DNA of 64,000 nt from Shimia ponticola (GTDB lineage Bacteria; Pseudomonadota; Alphaproteobacteria; Rhodobacterales; Rhodobacteraceae), in contig NZ_VCDK01000003.1 of NCBI RefSeq assembly GCF_007995215.1, positions 248,001 to 312,000 on the forward strand, read 5' to 3'. Shown piece after piece: positions 26,087 to 35,352 of this stretch. Made by a program: the position numbers and the translations under genes. Position 1 is the stretch's first letter. Every line of letters starts with the position of its first letter. The notes under the pieces are model-generated. The model was not told the DNA's origin. It ran no database searches and saw only the letters and a list, made by a program, of their open reading frames with translations.

Positions 26087-28246
26087 ATGCAGGAACCGGC
26101 ACTCACAGATGACCTGATCACGGCACATGGGCTCAGCCCCGATGAATATGCCAGCATTCTGGACATCATCGGTCGCGAACCAACTTTCACAGAACTTGGC
26201 ATCTTCTCGGCCATGTGGAACGAGCACTGTTCCTACAAGTCGTCCAAGAAATGGCTGCGCACCCTGCCGACCGATGGGCCACAGGTGATCTGCGGTCCCG
26301 GTGAAAATGCCGGCATTGTCGACATCGGCGACGGTCAGGCCGTGGTTTTCAAAATGGAAAGCCACAACCACCCCTCCTACATCGAACCCTACCAAGGCGC
26401 GGCCACGGGTGTGGGCGGTATCCTGCGCGACGTCTTCACCATGGGCGCGCGTCCTGTCGCGGCGATGAATGCGCTTTCCTTCGGCGAACCGTCTCATCCT
26501 AAAACCAAATCGCTCGTCTCTGGCGTCGTCGCGGGCGTCGGTGGCTATGGCAACTGCTTTGGTGTTCCGACGGTCGGTGGAGAGGTCCGCTTCGACCCTG
26601 CCTATAACGGCAACTGCCTCGTCAACGCATTTGCGGCAGGCCTCGTCGATGCTGACAAGATCTTCTACTCGGCCGCCTCAGGCGTCGGCATGCCTGTCGT
26701 CTACCTCGGTGCCAAAACCGGCCGTGACGGCGTCGGTGGGGCAACCATGGCCTCGGCTGAATTCGATGACACGATCGAGGAAAAGCGCCCCACCGTTCAG
26801 GTTGGTGACCCCTTTACAGAAAAGCGTCTGATGGAAGCCACGTTAGAGTTGATGGAGACCGGCGCGGTGATCTCGATTCAGGACATGGGCGCCGCTGGAC
26901 TGACCTGCTCCGCGGTCGAAATGGGTGACAAAGGTGGCTTGGGCATCAAACTCAAACTCGACGATGTGCCTCAGCGCGAAGAGAACATGACAGCCTATGA
27001 AATGATGCTGTCGGAATCCCAGGAACGCATGCTGATGGTTCTGAAGCCAGAGCTGGAAGACGCCGCGCGCGCCGTGTTCGAAAAATGGGACCTCGACTTT
27101 GCCATCGTCGGCAAAACCATCGCCGAAGACCGCTTTTTGATCGAGCATCAAGGCCGCGTCATGGCGGACCTGCCGCTGTCCAAACTCTCGTCAACTGCGC
27201 CCGAATACGACCGCCCTTGGGAACCGACCCCGCAGGCAGACGATCTGACCGACGTCCCACAGATCGACCCAATCGACGGTCTGCGCGCCCTGATCAGCGA
27301 TCCGTCCTATGCGTCCAAGGAATGGGTTTACGAGCAGTATGATACGCAGGTCATGGCCGATACCGTGCGGACACCGGGTCTCGGTGCAGGCATCATCCGG
27401 GTGCACGGCACTGACAAATCGCTGGCCTTTACCTCGGATGTGACGCCCCGCTATGTCGTCGCCAACCCTGTCGAAGGCGGTAAACAGGCGGTGGCAGAGG
27501 CGTACCGGAATCTGACGGCCACCGGCGCGACGCCTCTCGCTACCACGGACAACCTGAACTTCGGCAACCCTGAAAAGCCGTCGATCATGGGCCAGTTCGT
27601 CGGCGCGATCCAAGGCATCGGTGAAGCCGTCGCAGCGCTCGACATGCCAATCGTCTCAGGCAACGTGTCTCTCTATAATGAAACAGACGGTGCTGCGATC
27701 CTGCCGACCCCAACCATCGGCGCGGTTGGGTTGATCTCTTCGGCGGATGATATGATCGGCGGCGTCGTGCGCGACGGTCATGCCGCCCTTGTTGTCGGCG
27801 ACACGATCGGCCACCTCGGTCGCTCCGCCCTTTTGTCGGTTGTGTTCAATCGCGACGAAGGCGATGCACCTGCCGTCGACCTCGACGCCGAAAAACGCAA
27901 TGGCGACTTCATCCGCGCCAATGCGCAATGGATCACGGCCTGTACCGATCTTTCCGACGGCGGCTTGGCATTGGCAGCCTTTGAAATGGCCGAAGCCGCT
28001 GGTGTTGGCATCATACTTGACGCTGACGACACGCCGACTCTCTTCGGCGAAGACCAGGCACGCTACCTGGTTGCCTGTTCACTCGACAAGGCTGAAGAAC
28101 TGATGATTGCAGCCGCACAAGCCGGTGTTCCAATTACCAGCGTGGGCCGCTTCACAGGAGATATGGTGAAAATGGGAACGACCTCTGCACCGCTTGCAGA
28201 GCTCTCAGACCTCTATCGCTCATCGTTCGCAGCGGCGGTCGTTTAG
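26087..28246 (+). CDS. purL: phosphoribosylformylglycinamidine synthase II
   Basis: Catalytic subunit of FGAM synthase in purine synthesis; it works with PurS and PurQ, which are not in this window. The 719-residue small-type PurL has [24 protein letters not shown] at the start, the ATP-binding [36 protein letters not shown] and the mirrored second half ([21 protein letters not shown]). ATG 26087 is chosen for its distance from GGGA at 26074; ATG 26081 would add two residues. The gene follows the small-RNA terminator and has its own upstream region. Confidence 0.95.
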   Translation: MQEPALTDDLITAHGLSPDEYASILDIIGREPTFTELGIFSAMWNEHCSYKSSKKWLRTLPTDGPQVICGPGENAGIVDIGDGQAVVFKMESHNHPSYIEPYQGAATGVGGILRDVFTMGARPVAAMNALSFGEPSHPKTKSLVSGVVAGVGGYGNCFGVPTVGGEVRFDPAYNGNCLVNAFAAGLVDADKIFYSAASGVGMPVVYLGAKTGRDGVGGATMASAEFDDTIEEKRPTVQVGDPFTEKRLMEATLELMETGAVISIQDMGAAGLTCSAVEMGDKGGLGIKLKLDDVPQREENMTAYEMMLSESQERMLMVLKPELEDAARAVFEKWDLDFAIVGKTIAEDRFLIEHQGRVMADLPLSKLSSTAPEYDRPWEPTPQADDLTDVPQIDPIDGLRALISDPSYASKEWVYEQYDTQVMADTVRTPGLGAGIIRVHGTDKSLAFTSDVTPRYVVANPVEGGKQAVAEAYRNLTATGATPLATTDNLNFGNPEKPSIMGQFVGAIQGIGEAVAALDMPIVSGNVSLYNETDGAAILPTPTIGAVGLISSADDMIGGVVRDGHAALVVGDTIGHLGRSALLSVVFNRDEGDAPAVDLDAEKRNGDFIRANAQWITACTDLSDGGLALAAFEMAEAAGVGIILDADDTPTLFGEDQARYLVACSLDKAEELMIAAAQAGVPITSVGRFTGDMVKMGTTSAPLAELSDLYRSSFAAAVV

Positions 28247-28283
28247 GCACGCCCACACTTTCTATGTTTCAAAAATACTCAAA

Positions 28284-28307
28284 CGCCGCGCCGGACAAAG
28301 GCGCGGC
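28284..28307 (+). terminator. hairpin after purL
   Basis: GCCGCGCC pairs with GGCGCGGC around a short GACAAA-type loop in the 128-base gap between purL and the bolA gene. No T-tract follows, so it may stabilise the purL 3' end rather than terminate by itself. Confidence 0.35.
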
Positions 28308-28374
28308 ACCTATCGGCTTGTCGGGGCCTTGGCCAGCTTCTACATATGAAATGATCAGGTAAGGAGCACCCAAT

Positions 28375-28611
28375 ATGCCCATGTCCGCGCAGGAAATCGA
28401 AGACCTGCTTCGTGAAAGCTTCCCCAATGCCGACATTCAGGTCAGTGGCGACGATGGCGTTCATATGTCAGCCATGGTCGTCGATGAAAGCTTCCGTGGA
28501 AAGAACCGGGTTCAACAACAGCGCGCCGTTTACGCCGCCATGAAAGGCAAGATGGACGGCGCCAATGGCGAGTTGCACGCGCTGGCGCTGACCACCCGCG
28601 CTCCGGATTGA
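28375..28611 (+). CDS. BolA family protein
   Basis: A 78-residue BolA-fold protein (class II KH-like). It has MSAQEIEDLLRESFPNADI, the loop GDDGVHMSAMVVDESF and the conserved RVQQQRAVYAAMKGKM helix. BolA proteins form [2Fe-2S] heterodimers with monothiol glutaredoxins; the grxD partner lies two genes downstream in the same coupled unit. AAGGAG is well placed before the ATG. The histidine in ELHALAL is the conserved cluster ligand of BolA proteins. The stop overlaps the next start (TGATG). Confidence 0.92.
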   Translation: MPMSAQEIEDLLRESFPNADIQVSGDDGVHMSAMVVDESFRGKNRVQQQRAVYAAMKGKMDGANGELHALALTTRAPD

Positions 28612-28877
28612 TGTCGTCCGCGCTCTTCATAACGGCCATCTGCGGCGCGATCATCGCGCTTCTTCTTGCACGCACGCTTTATGTGTTGCGTCAGGAAAAG
28701 GGGCAGAAAATTCGCGGCTCCGAACCCGGCACCGGCCACCACACGATCTACGCTGAGTACTATTCCGGATTCAGCGGCCACTCCACCAGCTACGAAATCC
28801 CGCGCGACCCACAGGCCTATGCCCGCCTGTTTGTTCCCGCGCAATCAACGCCCTCCGACAAGGACACCGATAAATGA
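28611..28877 (+). CDS. small membrane protein of unknown function between bolA and grxD
   Basis: An 88-residue protein I do not recognise. It has one N-terminal membrane helix (residues 4-22, [19 protein letters not shown]), then a polar region with [20 protein letters not shown] and a charged tail. It starts inside the bolA stop (TGATG) and its own stop overlaps the grxD start (ATGA), so translation of all three is coupled. That places it in the BolA/glutaredoxin iron-sulfur unit, perhaps as a membrane tether or accessory. There is no cysteine, so it is not itself an obvious cluster ligand. Confidence 0.75.
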   Translation: MSSALFITAICGAIIALLLARTLYVLRQEKGQKIRGSEPGTGHHTIYAEYYSGFSGHSTSYEIPRDPQAYARLFVPAQSTPSDKDTDK

Positions 28878-29233
28878 CCGCTCACGATCAAATCCAATCC
28901 ACGATCACAGACAACGACGTTGTCCTGTTCATGAAAGGCACCAAAACCATGCCGCAATGCGGGTTCTCTTCGCGTGTGGCAGGCGTTTTGAATTACATGG
29001 GCGTGGATTTCGCCGATGTGAACGTCCTTGCTGACGACGCCCTGCGCCAAGGCATCAAGGACTTCTCCGAATGGCCGACGATCCCACAGCTATATGTCAA
29101 AGGCGAATTCATCGGCGGCTGCGATATCGTGACCGAGATGACGCTCTCCGGCGAGCTCGACAAATTGCTGGAGGATAGCGGTGTCGGCTTTGACAAAGAG
29201 GCCGCTGACAAGATCCGGGAAGCAAACGGTTAA
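28874..29233 (+). CDS. grxD: monothiol glutaredoxin (Grx4 type)
   Basis: A 119-residue monothiol glutaredoxin that holds a bridging [2Fe-2S] cluster with glutathione and passes clusters to targets or forms a complex with BolA. The active-site motif is CGFS at residues 29-32 in [35 protein letters not shown] completes the glutathione-binding site. It is the last gene of the coupled bolA unit, and a strong terminator follows. Confidence 0.95.
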   Translation: MTAHDQIQSTITDNDVVLFMKGTKTMPQCGFSSRVAGVLNYMGVDFADVNVLADDALRQGIKDFSEWPTIPQLYVKGEFIGGCDIVTEMTLSGELDKLLEDSGVGFDKEAADKIREANG

Positions 29234-29260
29234 CCCCGCGCGACCAGATCATAAAATGAC

Positions 29261-29291
29261 AAAAGCCCCGGACGATCCGGGGCTTTTTCTT
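29261..29291 (+). terminator. grxD rho-independent terminator
   Basis: An 11-bp stem, AAAAGCCCCGG with CCGGGGCTTTT, around a 5-base loop, followed by TTCTTT. It lies between the convergent grxD and zapA genes, and its symmetric A/T flanks could serve both. Confidence 0.9.
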
Positions 29292-29324
29292 TACTTTCCA
29301 ATAACTTGCTCGGCAAGCCAAACG

Positions 29325-29720
29325 TCAAGCGCTGGCACGCTCTTCGACCTCTGCAGCCACGGCTTCGGCCTGTGCGGCCAATTCAGCGAGGGCATCGGTC
29401 ACCCGTTCAGGGACAACCGGCACTTCGACACGCTCTGGCGGCGGCGCGGGGCGATCCTGAAGCTCGCTGATCAGCGCATCGCGTCGCGCCAACTTATCCT
29501 CGGCCTCGCGAACCCGGTCTTCCATCGCTGCCGTGCGGTCAGCAAGCAGAAGGCCCGCCATCAACAACATGCGGTCTGCAGGAATACGTCCGGCCGATCC
29601 GACAATGGCTGCGGCTTCGCGGTCCAACATACCAGCAGCGGCCTGTAGAAAATGCTCTTCGCCCGCCTGACAGGCGACAACAAACTCGCGCCCTCCAATG
29701 GTGACAGAAATATCAGGCAT
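29325..29720 (-). CDS. zapA: cell division protein ZapA
   Basis: A 131-residue ZapA-type protein that binds and bundles FtsZ filaments. The N-terminal fold is PDISVTIGGREFVVAC with QAGEEHFLQAAAGMLD, followed by the helix RMLLMAGLLLADRTAAMEDR and a long Glu/Ala-rich coiled-coil tail. The ATG at 29720 matches the family start; the upstream extension belongs to the overlapping gene. It overlaps the coiled-coil gene by 8 bases, and the two are likely functional partners at the septum. Confidence 0.88.
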   Translation of the reverse strand: MPDISVTIGGREFVVACQAGEEHFLQAAAGMLDREAAAIVGSAGRIPADRMLLMAGLLLADRTAAMEDRVREAEDKLARRDALISELQDRPAPPPERVEVPVVPERVTDALAELAAQAEAVAAEVEERASA

Positions 29721-30276
29721 GGTCAGACCCCTCCACGATCGGCTTGAGGACATTGAGGATCGCACCCGCCTCTTCTGCATCAGCGCGACGTGCGGCGCGC
29801 AGCGCTTCCAGTTCTGCCATCATCGCCTGATTGATCAAACGCGGTTCTCCGACGTTTTCCTCATTGGCTGCGCGCAAGGCGCTGTTTGACTGGCGCAAGG
29901 CTTCGGCCTTGGCTTTGATGTCCGCCAGTGATTGCTCCAGCCGCGCGACCGTTTCAGTCGCCTCAGACAGTTCGGTCTCAAGCTTTTTGACGCGTTGCTC
30001 CTGACGCCTGCGGATCGTCTTGACCCGCTCTTCCAGCTGGGCGTTCGCAGTTTGCTCGTCCTCCAACTGAGCGCGAAGCTGCGCGACAGTGTCGCTATCG
30101 TCGGCGGCCGCGTCCGCATCCGCGTCGGGTGTCGCCGTCGTTTCGGGCTCGGGCTGCGCTGGTAACTGCGCGACCCCTTGCCGAATACGCTCAAGCGCCT
30201 GCGTCAGCCGCGCCTCTAATTCCAATATTTCGCTCATGCGCCTGTACCGTTCCGGGTGATGTGTCTGATCATTCAT
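29713..30276 (-). CDS. coiled-coil protein upstream of zapA
   Basis: A 187-residue protein without a recognisable enzyme domain. Residues about 10-35 and 65-150 are predicted coiled coil (QLEDEQTANAQLEERVKTIR; RVKKLETELSEATETVARLE), separated by an acidic Asp/Ala segment (residues 45-62). A C-terminal helix ends VLKPIVEGSDHA. The shape recalls ZapB-like division proteins, and the 8-base overlap with zapA supports a role at the FtsZ ring, but there is no direct evidence. The start is 30276, preceded by GGGGATGG; an ATG at 30237 is an alternative. Confidence 0.7.
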   Translation of the reverse strand: MNDQTHHPERYRRMSEILELEARLTQALERIRQGVAQLPAQPEPETTATPDADADAAADDSDTVAQLRAQLEDEQTANAQLEERVKTIRRRQEQRVKKLETELSEATETVARLEQSLADIKAKAEALRQSNSALRAANEENVGEPRLINQAMMAELEALRAARRADAEEAGAILNVLKPIVEGSDHA

Positions 30277-30491
30277 CCATCCCCATTATTCTGCTTTGGC
30301 TCGTCGCGCCTTTTGGGCCGAATCGAACTCCTCTGGTAGCAGCCTAGGCGACATCGCCCCGCTTCCGCAAATTGACTTGCGCGCGCGTCATTCGCAAAGC
30401 TGATTTTCACGCAATGCCTTTTGGCATCTGCTTGAACTTCTGCTTTGACTTGGTACACCGCGCGCGAGCGCTCACATCTAAGGATTGCCCC

Positions 30492-32507
30492 ATGGACCTC
30501 ACTGCACTGGCCGCCAAGAACCCAGACCACTGGCGCAAGGCCGCTGCCATTCGCGCGCTGACGCTGGACGCCGTTGCCGCTGCCAATTCCGGTCACTCCG
30601 GCATGGCGATGGGAATGGCCGATGTCGCGACCGTGCTGTTTGAAAAACATCTGAAATTCGACGCCTCCGCTCCGAACTGGCCAGACCGTGACCGGTTCAT
30701 CCTGTCGGCGGGTCACGGCTCGATGCTGATCTATTCGTTGCTGCACCTGACCGGTTATGCGGACATGACGCTCGATCAGATCAAGAACTTCCGCCAATGG
30801 GGCGCGATCACCGCAGGGCATCCTGAATATGGCCACGCAACCGGGGTCGAGACGACCACAGGTCCTTTGGGTCAAGGTATCTCAAACGCGGTCGGATTTG
30901 CTATTGCAGAAGAAATCCTGCGCGCACATTGGGGCGCCAAGGTTCAGGACCACCACACATACGTCATCGCTGGCGACGGCTGCCTGATGGAAGGTGTGAG
31001 CCAAGAAGCGATTTCGCTTGCTGGTCGTCAGGAACTGTCCAAGCTGATCGTTCTTTGGGACGACAACAACATCACCATCGACGGCACCGTCGACATCGCG
31101 GATCGCACTGACCAGCTTCAGCGCTTTGCCGCGTCGGGCTGGGATGTGATGGCCGTCGATGGCCACGACCCGGTCGCCGTTGACACCGCGCTGGCGGCAG
31201 CAAAGCAATCGGCTAAACCATCGCTGATCGCCTGCAAGACCCACATCGCTCTGGGTCACGCTGCACAAGACACCTCGAAAGGCCACGGTGCCCTGACGGA
31301 CGCCGACCAGTTGAAGGCCGCCAAAGACGCCTATGGTTGGGACCACGGCCCGTTCGAAATTCCAGCCGACGTTAAAGAAGCATGGGAAGCCATCGGCAGC
31401 CGCGGCAAAGCCGAACGTGAAGCGTGGGAAGCGCGTTTTGAAAAACTGTCTGCGAACAAACAGGCCGAATTCACGCGAACCTTCGCGCTTGAACCTGCGA
31501 AGAAACTGAAATCCGTTGTGCGCAAGCTGAAGAAAGAACTCAGCGAAACCGCACCTAAACTCGCGACACGCGCCGCGTCCGAGAAAGTGTTGGGCGTGAT
31601 CAATCCGATTGCTCCTGAAACCGTGGGCGGTTCGGCGGACCTGACAGGATCGAACAACACCAAGACTGCTGATCTCGGTGTCCACCTGCCAGAGAACCGC
31701 AAAGGACGTTACTTGCATTACGGCATCCGCGAACACGGAATGGCTGCGGCCATGAACGGCATGGTTCTGCATGGTGGCATTCGCCCCTACGGCGGCACGT
31801 TCATGTGCTTCACCGATTACGCGCGCCCGTCGATCCGTCTGGCTGCGCTGATGCAAGTGCCTTCGGTCTTTGTCATGACGCACGACTCTATCGGTCTGGG
31901 CGAAGATGGCCCAACTCACCAGCCGATCGAGCATCTGGCGATCCATCGCGCGACGCCGAACACGTATCTGTTCCGTCCGGCTGATGCGATTGAAACGGCT
32001 GAATCCTGGGAAATCGCTCTTTCGGCGAAATCAACGCCGTCGGTTCTGGCGCTGTCGCGTCAGGGTCTTCCGACCGTTCGCACCGAGCACAAGAACGCCA
32101 ACCTGACGGAAAAGGGCGCTTACGTTCTGGCTGATGCCGAAGGCAAACGTCAGGTCATCCTGATGGCGACCGGATCAGAGGTCGCAATTGCCATGGCTGC
32201 GCGCGACATGCTGCACGCCGAAGGCATCGGGACACGCGTTGTGTCGATGCCGTGCTGGGAACTCTTCGAAGAGCAAGACGACGCTTACCGCCGCAAGGTC
32301 CTGCCAGCAGGCCCAGTCCGCGTGGCAGTCGAAGCAGCTATCCGCTTTGGGTGGGATCGGTGGCTCTATGGAGAGCGCGGCAAACGTGAAAAAGGATCCT
32401 TTGTCGGCATGCACGGTTTCGGTGCCTCGGCTCCGGCAGATGTCTTGTACAATGAATTCGGCATCACGCCGGAAGCCACGGTCGCCGCTGCAAAGGCTAT
32501 GCTGTAA
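30492..32507 (+). CDS. tkt: transketolase
   Basis: Thiamine-dependent enzyme of the pentose phosphate pathway. The 671 residues start at ATG 30492, where the family N-terminus ([20 protein letters not shown]) begins; the 40 upstream codons are non-homologous. Motifs are [40 protein letters not shown], the thiamine-binding [18 protein letters not shown] ending in DDNNITIDG, and [12 protein letters not shown]. It leads the central-carbon block ahead of two GAPDH genes and is divergent from the zapA pair. A terminator follows, so the gap genes probably have separate promoters. Confidence 0.96.
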   Translation: MDLTALAAKNPDHWRKAAAIRALTLDAVAAANSGHSGMAMGMADVATVLFEKHLKFDASAPNWPDRDRFILSAGHGSMLIYSLLHLTGYADMTLDQIKNFRQWGAITAGHPEYGHATGVETTTGPLGQGISNAVGFAIAEEILRAHWGAKVQDHHTYVIAGDGCLMEGVSQEAISLAGRQELSKLIVLWDDNNITIDGTVDIADRTDQLQRFAASGWDVMAVDGHDPVAVDTALAAAKQSAKPSLIACKTHIALGHAAQDTSKGHGALTDADQLKAAKDAYGWDHGPFEIPADVKEAWEAIGSRGKAEREAWEARFEKLSANKQAEFTRTFALEPAKKLKSVVRKLKKELSETAPKLATRAASEKVLGVINPIAPETVGGSADLTGSNNTKTADLGVHLPENRKGRYLHYGIREHGMAAAMNGMVLHGGIRPYGGTFMCFTDYARPSIRLAALMQVPSVFVMTHDSIGLGEDGPTHQPIEHLAIHRATPNTYLFRPADAIETAESWEIALSAKSTPSVLALSRQGLPTVRTEHKNANLTEKGAYVLADAEGKRQVILMATGSEVAIAMAARDMLHAEGIGTRVVSMPCWELFEEQDDAYRRKVLPAGPVRVAVEAAIRFGWDRWLYGERGKREKGSFVGMHGFGASAPADVLYNEFGITPEATVAAAKAML

Positions 32508-32535
32508 GAACACTGCCAATCGGCACAAGTCCAAT

Positions 32536-32563
32536 AAAAGGGGGTCGGCAACGGCCCCCTTTC
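32536..32563 (+). terminator. tkt terminator
   Basis: AAAGGGGG and CCCCCTTT form a stem around GTCGGCAACGG-type loop sequence, followed by TCCTTTTCC. It lies about 30 bases after the tkt stop. Confidence 0.7.
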
Positions 32564-32599
32564 CTTTTCCAACACGCCGAGAATCGCCCATTCGTGCGC

Positions 32600-32717
32600 G
32601 TTAGCGGTAAAGGTTCAAAGCCCCCGCCGGGGCATATACCAAAGGGGTAAAGCCACCCCCTTTCAGGTATACAATTGCATGCAATTGTTAGCGCCATCAC
32701 CTATGTTTTCGCTAACA
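32600..32717 (+). promoter_or_regulatory. operator-like sites and 18-bp palindrome upstream of gap1
   Basis: Three elements lie in the tkt-gap1 gap. First, GTTAGCGGTAA at 32600-32610. Second, the perfect palindrome ACAATTGCATGCAATTGT at 32671-32688. Third, overlapping its end, a spaced inverted pair TGTTAGCG (32686-32693) and CGCTAACA (32710-32717) separated by 16 bases. The sequence AATTGTTAGCGC is shared with the gap2 upstream region. Such TTAGCG-centred palindromes are typical of LacI-family operators; CceR, which controls central carbon genes in Rhodobacter sphaeroides, is one candidate regulator. Confidence 0.5.
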
Positions 32718-32797
32718 TACTGATACTTCACGGCTTTATTTCTTTTGATATTCACACATGGCTGTTAGAGCGAGCGCAGTATTTGCAGGAGCGGATC

Positions 32798-33802
32798 ATG
32801 ACAGTCACAGTTGGAATTAATGGTTTCGGGCGTATCGGTCGCTGCACGCTGGCCCACATCGCCGAAGCCGCGCGCAACGATGTTCAGGTCGTAAAGATCA
32901 ACGCGACCGGTCCGATTGAGACAAACGCCCACCTTCTGCGCTATGACAGCGTGCATGGCCGCTTTGCTGGCGATGTCCGTGTCGACGGCAACACCATGGA
33001 CCTCGGCCGCGGTCCGATGCAGGTGTTCTCGACTTACGATCCGCAAGAGCTTGATTGGGAGGGCTGCGACGTCGTCCTGGAATGCACCGGCAAATTCAAT
33101 GACGGTCCGAAAGGCAGCGTCCACCTCGAACGCGGCGCGAAAAAGGTTCTGTTCTCGGCTCCTGCAACCAATGTCGACAAAACAATCGTCTATGGCGTGA
33201 ACCACCGCGAACTGACAGACGCACACAAACTGGTGTCGAACGGCTCTTGCACCACAAACTGCCTTGCACCGCTGGCCAAGGTTCTAAATGACGCGATCGG
33301 CATCGAGCGCGGGATCATGACGACGATCCACAGCTACACCGGCGACCAGCCGACGCTCGACCGCCGTCACAAGGACCTGTACCGCGCCCGCGCAGCTGCC
33401 ATGGCGATGATCCCGACCTCAACCGGTGCGGCCAAAGCGCTGAAAGAAGTCTTGCCGGAACTCGAAGGCAAGCTGGACGGCACCGCCCTGCGGGTTCCAA
33501 CGCCGAATGTGTCAGCCGTTGACCTGACATTCGAGGCCAAGAAAGACGTCACCGTCGAGGACGTGAACGCAATCGTGGCCGAAGCAGCCGCAGGCCACAT
33601 GGGTGCCGTGCTGTCCTATGACGATGAACCAAAGGTGTCGATTGACTTCAATCACACACCGCATTCTTCGATCTTTGCACCTGACCAGACCAAGGTTGTC
33701 GGCGGCCGTACCGTGCGTGTATTGGCTTGGTACGACAATGAATGGGGCTTCTCATGCCGGATGGCCGATGTGGCCGCAGCCATGGGTCGCCTACTGCACT
33801 AA
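32798..33802 (+). CDS. gap: glyceraldehyde-3-phosphate dehydrogenase, first copy
   Basis: A phosphorylating GAPDH of 334 residues. It has NAD-binding [11 protein letters not shown], catalytic cysteine in LVSNGSCTTNCLAPLAK, the histidine in [14 protein letters not shown], and [12 protein letters not shown] at the C-terminus. AGGAG at 32787-32791 fixes the ATG at 32798, and the 41 codons upstream in frame are regulatory DNA. The second copy downstream is clearly paralogous but diverged, for example DRRHKD here versus DTMHKD there. Distinct copies may serve glycolytic and gluconeogenic directions, or differ in cofactor use. Confidence 0.95.
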   Translation: MTVTVGINGFGRIGRCTLAHIAEAARNDVQVVKINATGPIETNAHLLRYDSVHGRFAGDVRVDGNTMDLGRGPMQVFSTYDPQELDWEGCDVVLECTGKFNDGPKGSVHLERGAKKVLFSAPATNVDKTIVYGVNHRELTDAHKLVSNGSCTTNCLAPLAKVLNDAIGIERGIMTTIHSYTGDQPTLDRRHKDLYRARAAAMAMIPTSTGAAKALKEVLPELEGKLDGTALRVPTPNVSAVDLTFEAKKDVTVEDVNAIVAEAAAGHMGAVLSYDDEPKVSIDFNHTPHSSIFAPDQTKVVGGRTVRVLAWYDNEWGFSCRMADVAAAMGRLLH

Positions 33803-33815
33803 CGCGGTGGCCTTT

Positions 33816-33841
33816 GCGCCCCGCATATCCAAACGGGGCGC
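33816..33841 (+). promoter_or_regulatory. hairpin covering the start region of the 47-residue ORF
   Basis: GCGCCCCG (33816-33823) pairs perfectly with CGGGGCGC (33834-33841) around a 10-base loop. The right arm is the only purine-rich stretch before the ATG at 33842, so folding would block translation. Without a T-tract it is unlikely to be a simple terminator of gap1. Confidence 0.45.
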
Positions 33842-33985
33842 ATGACAAATCAGCTGGCCACCATCCTCGGGATCATGATCGCCGGCGCGCTCTTGTTTGA
33901 TGTCGTGATCAACGGCGGCGCGAGCATCGTCTTCCTACTTCAAAAACTTTTGGAATTGATCGAATGGGTGGCGTTCTGGCGGTAG
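33842..33985 (+). CDS. 47-residue membrane protein between the gap genes
   Basis: A short ORF of 47 codons (MTNQLATILGIMIAGALLFD at the start, ending LIEWVAFWR). It has one strongly hydrophobic helix (residues 5-22), a second hydrophobic amphipathic stretch near the C-terminus, and no frame conflict with neighbours. It resembles short hypothetical proteins that, as I recall, occur beside gap in other Rhodobacterales. The ATG follows GGGGCGC, part of a GCGCCCCG/CGGGGCGC hairpin that could mask the ribosome binding site. Function is unknown; a small membrane protein linked to glycolytic genes is the most that can be said. Confidence 0.6.
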   Translation: MTNQLATILGIMIAGALLFDVVINGGASIVFLLQKLLELIEWVAFWR

Positions 33986-34063
33986 CCTGAACGCGGCTCT
34001 GTCTCGGTTGGGTATCACTGCCCATTGACGTTGGCTGCAGTTCATGGCCTAAGCACACCAAGA

Positions 34064-34086
34064 ATTGTTAGCGCTAAACTAACAAT
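34064..34086 (+). promoter_or_regulatory. LacI-type operator-like palindrome upstream of gap2
   Basis: ATTGTTAG (34064-34071) and CTAACAAT (34079-34086) are perfect inverted arms around CGCTAAA; the left part also contains TTAGCGCTAA, itself a palindrome. The site lies 70-92 bases before the gap2 start and shares AATTGTTAGCGC with the gap1 upstream region. Confidence 0.5.
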
Positions 34087-34155
34087 GCAACCGAGTCGAA
34101 TTATATGCTGCTGCGTCTTTGGGGGACACGGCAGATCGAATTAGGAGGGCATTTC

Positions 34156-35157
34156 ATGGCTGTGACTGTCGCAATCAACGGGTTTGGACGCATCGGACGA
34201 AACGTCCTGCGCGCAATTATCGAGTCGGGCCGCACCGATATCGAAGTCGTCGCGATCAACGATCTGGGCCCGGTTGAGACAAATGCCCACCTGCTGCGCT
34301 ACGACAGTGTGCATGGCCGGTTCCCGGCGACCGTAACCACCACGGAAAGCACCATTGATGTGGGCCGCGGCCCAATTGAGGTGACCGCAATCCGCAACCC
34401 CGCAGACCTGCCATGGGGTCACATTGATATCGTGCTGGAATGCACTGGCATCTTCACCAGCAAAGAAGCCTGCCAAGCCCACCTTGAAAACGGATCAAAG
34501 CGGGTTCTGATCTCGGCTCCTGGCAAAGATGCGGATAAAACCATCGTTTATGGCGTGAACCACGACACACTGACATCCGACGACATCGTCGTGTCTAATG
34601 CGTCCTGCACCACCAACTGCCTGTCGCCTGTGGCGAAAGTGCTGAACGACACGGTTGGCATTGCCAAGGGTTTCATGACAACCATCCACAGCTATACGGG
34701 CGACCAGCCAACGCTCGACACCATGCACAAGGATCTCTACCGCGCGCGCGCCGCTGCGATGAGCATGATCCCGACATCGACCGGCGCAGCCAAAGCCGTG
34801 GGTCTGGTCCTGCCAGAGCTGAATGGCAAGCTGGACGGCGTTGCAATCCGTGTGCCGACACCGAACGTATCGGTCGTCGACATGACGTTTGAAGCCGAAC
34901 GCGACACGACTGTCGAAGAGATCAACGAAGCCATCCGTGCCGCCGCTGGAGGGCCTTTGAAAGGCATCCTTGGCGTGACGGACGAAAAACTGGTCAGCCA
35001 GGATTTCAACCATGATCCACATTCGTCCATCTTTGCGACCGACCAGACTAAGGTCATGGAAGGCAAGATGTGCCGCATCCTGAGCTGGTATGACAATGAA
35101 TGGGGCTTCTCCTGCCGGATGGGCGACACCGCTGTCGCCATGGGCAAATTGCTCTGA
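34156..35157 (+). CDS. gap: glyceraldehyde-3-phosphate dehydrogenase, second copy
   Basis: A second phosphorylating GAPDH of 333 residues. It has [13 protein letters not shown], the active-site [40 protein letters not shown] and [21 protein letters not shown] at 34143-34148 sets the start at 34156. It differs from the first copy throughout, so the pair is an old duplication rather than a recent one. Its own upstream region carries an operator-like palindrome, suggesting regulation separate from, but related to, the first copy. Confidence 0.95.
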   Translation: MAVTVAINGFGRIGRNVLRAIIESGRTDIEVVAINDLGPVETNAHLLRYDSVHGRFPATVTTTESTIDVGRGPIEVTAIRNPADLPWGHIDIVLECTGIFTSKEACQAHLENGSKRVLISAPGKDADKTIVYGVNHDTLTSDDIVVSNASCTTNCLSPVAKVLNDTVGIAKGFMTTIHSYTGDQPTLDTMHKDLYRARAAAMSMIPTSTGAAKAVGLVLPELNGKLDGVAIRVPTPNVSVVDMTFEAERDTTVEEINEAIRAAAGGPLKGILGVTDEKLVSQDFNHDPHSSIFATDQTKVMEGKMCRILSWYDNEWGFSCRMGDTAVAMGKLL

Positions 35158-35219
35158 TGCATTGCAGGCGCGGCACACGATGACGTGACGCGCCCTGCAC
35201 CTAAGGCACAGCAAAGCAT

Positions 35220-35293
35220 TGCAAAAATTGCAGAGCGGCTTTTCCCAAATCAGGCCTACTGCTGCGCCGCAGCATTCTTAAGTTAGCGATAAC
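35220..35293 (+). promoter_or_regulatory. palindromes upstream of the DUF1127 gene
   Basis: TGCAAAAATTGCA (35220-35232) is a perfect TGCAA/TTGCA inverted repeat. GTTAGCGATAAC (35282-35293) has GTTA/TAAC arms around GCGA and resembles the TTAGCG sites before both gap genes. Together they suggest one or two transcription factor sites before the small gene at 35353. The rest of the 195-base gap shows no other feature. Confidence 0.4.
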
Positions 35294-35352
35294 GCAAGTG
35301 GATGGACCGCTTGTAGAAAATGACATCGTTCACTTGAGAATGGAGCAGCAAC

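Noticed and set aside
32798-35157. The two GAPDH genes as a recent tandem duplication
   Set aside because: The proteins differ throughout and the upstream regions differ apart from the operator core, so the duplication is old or the copies have separate origins.
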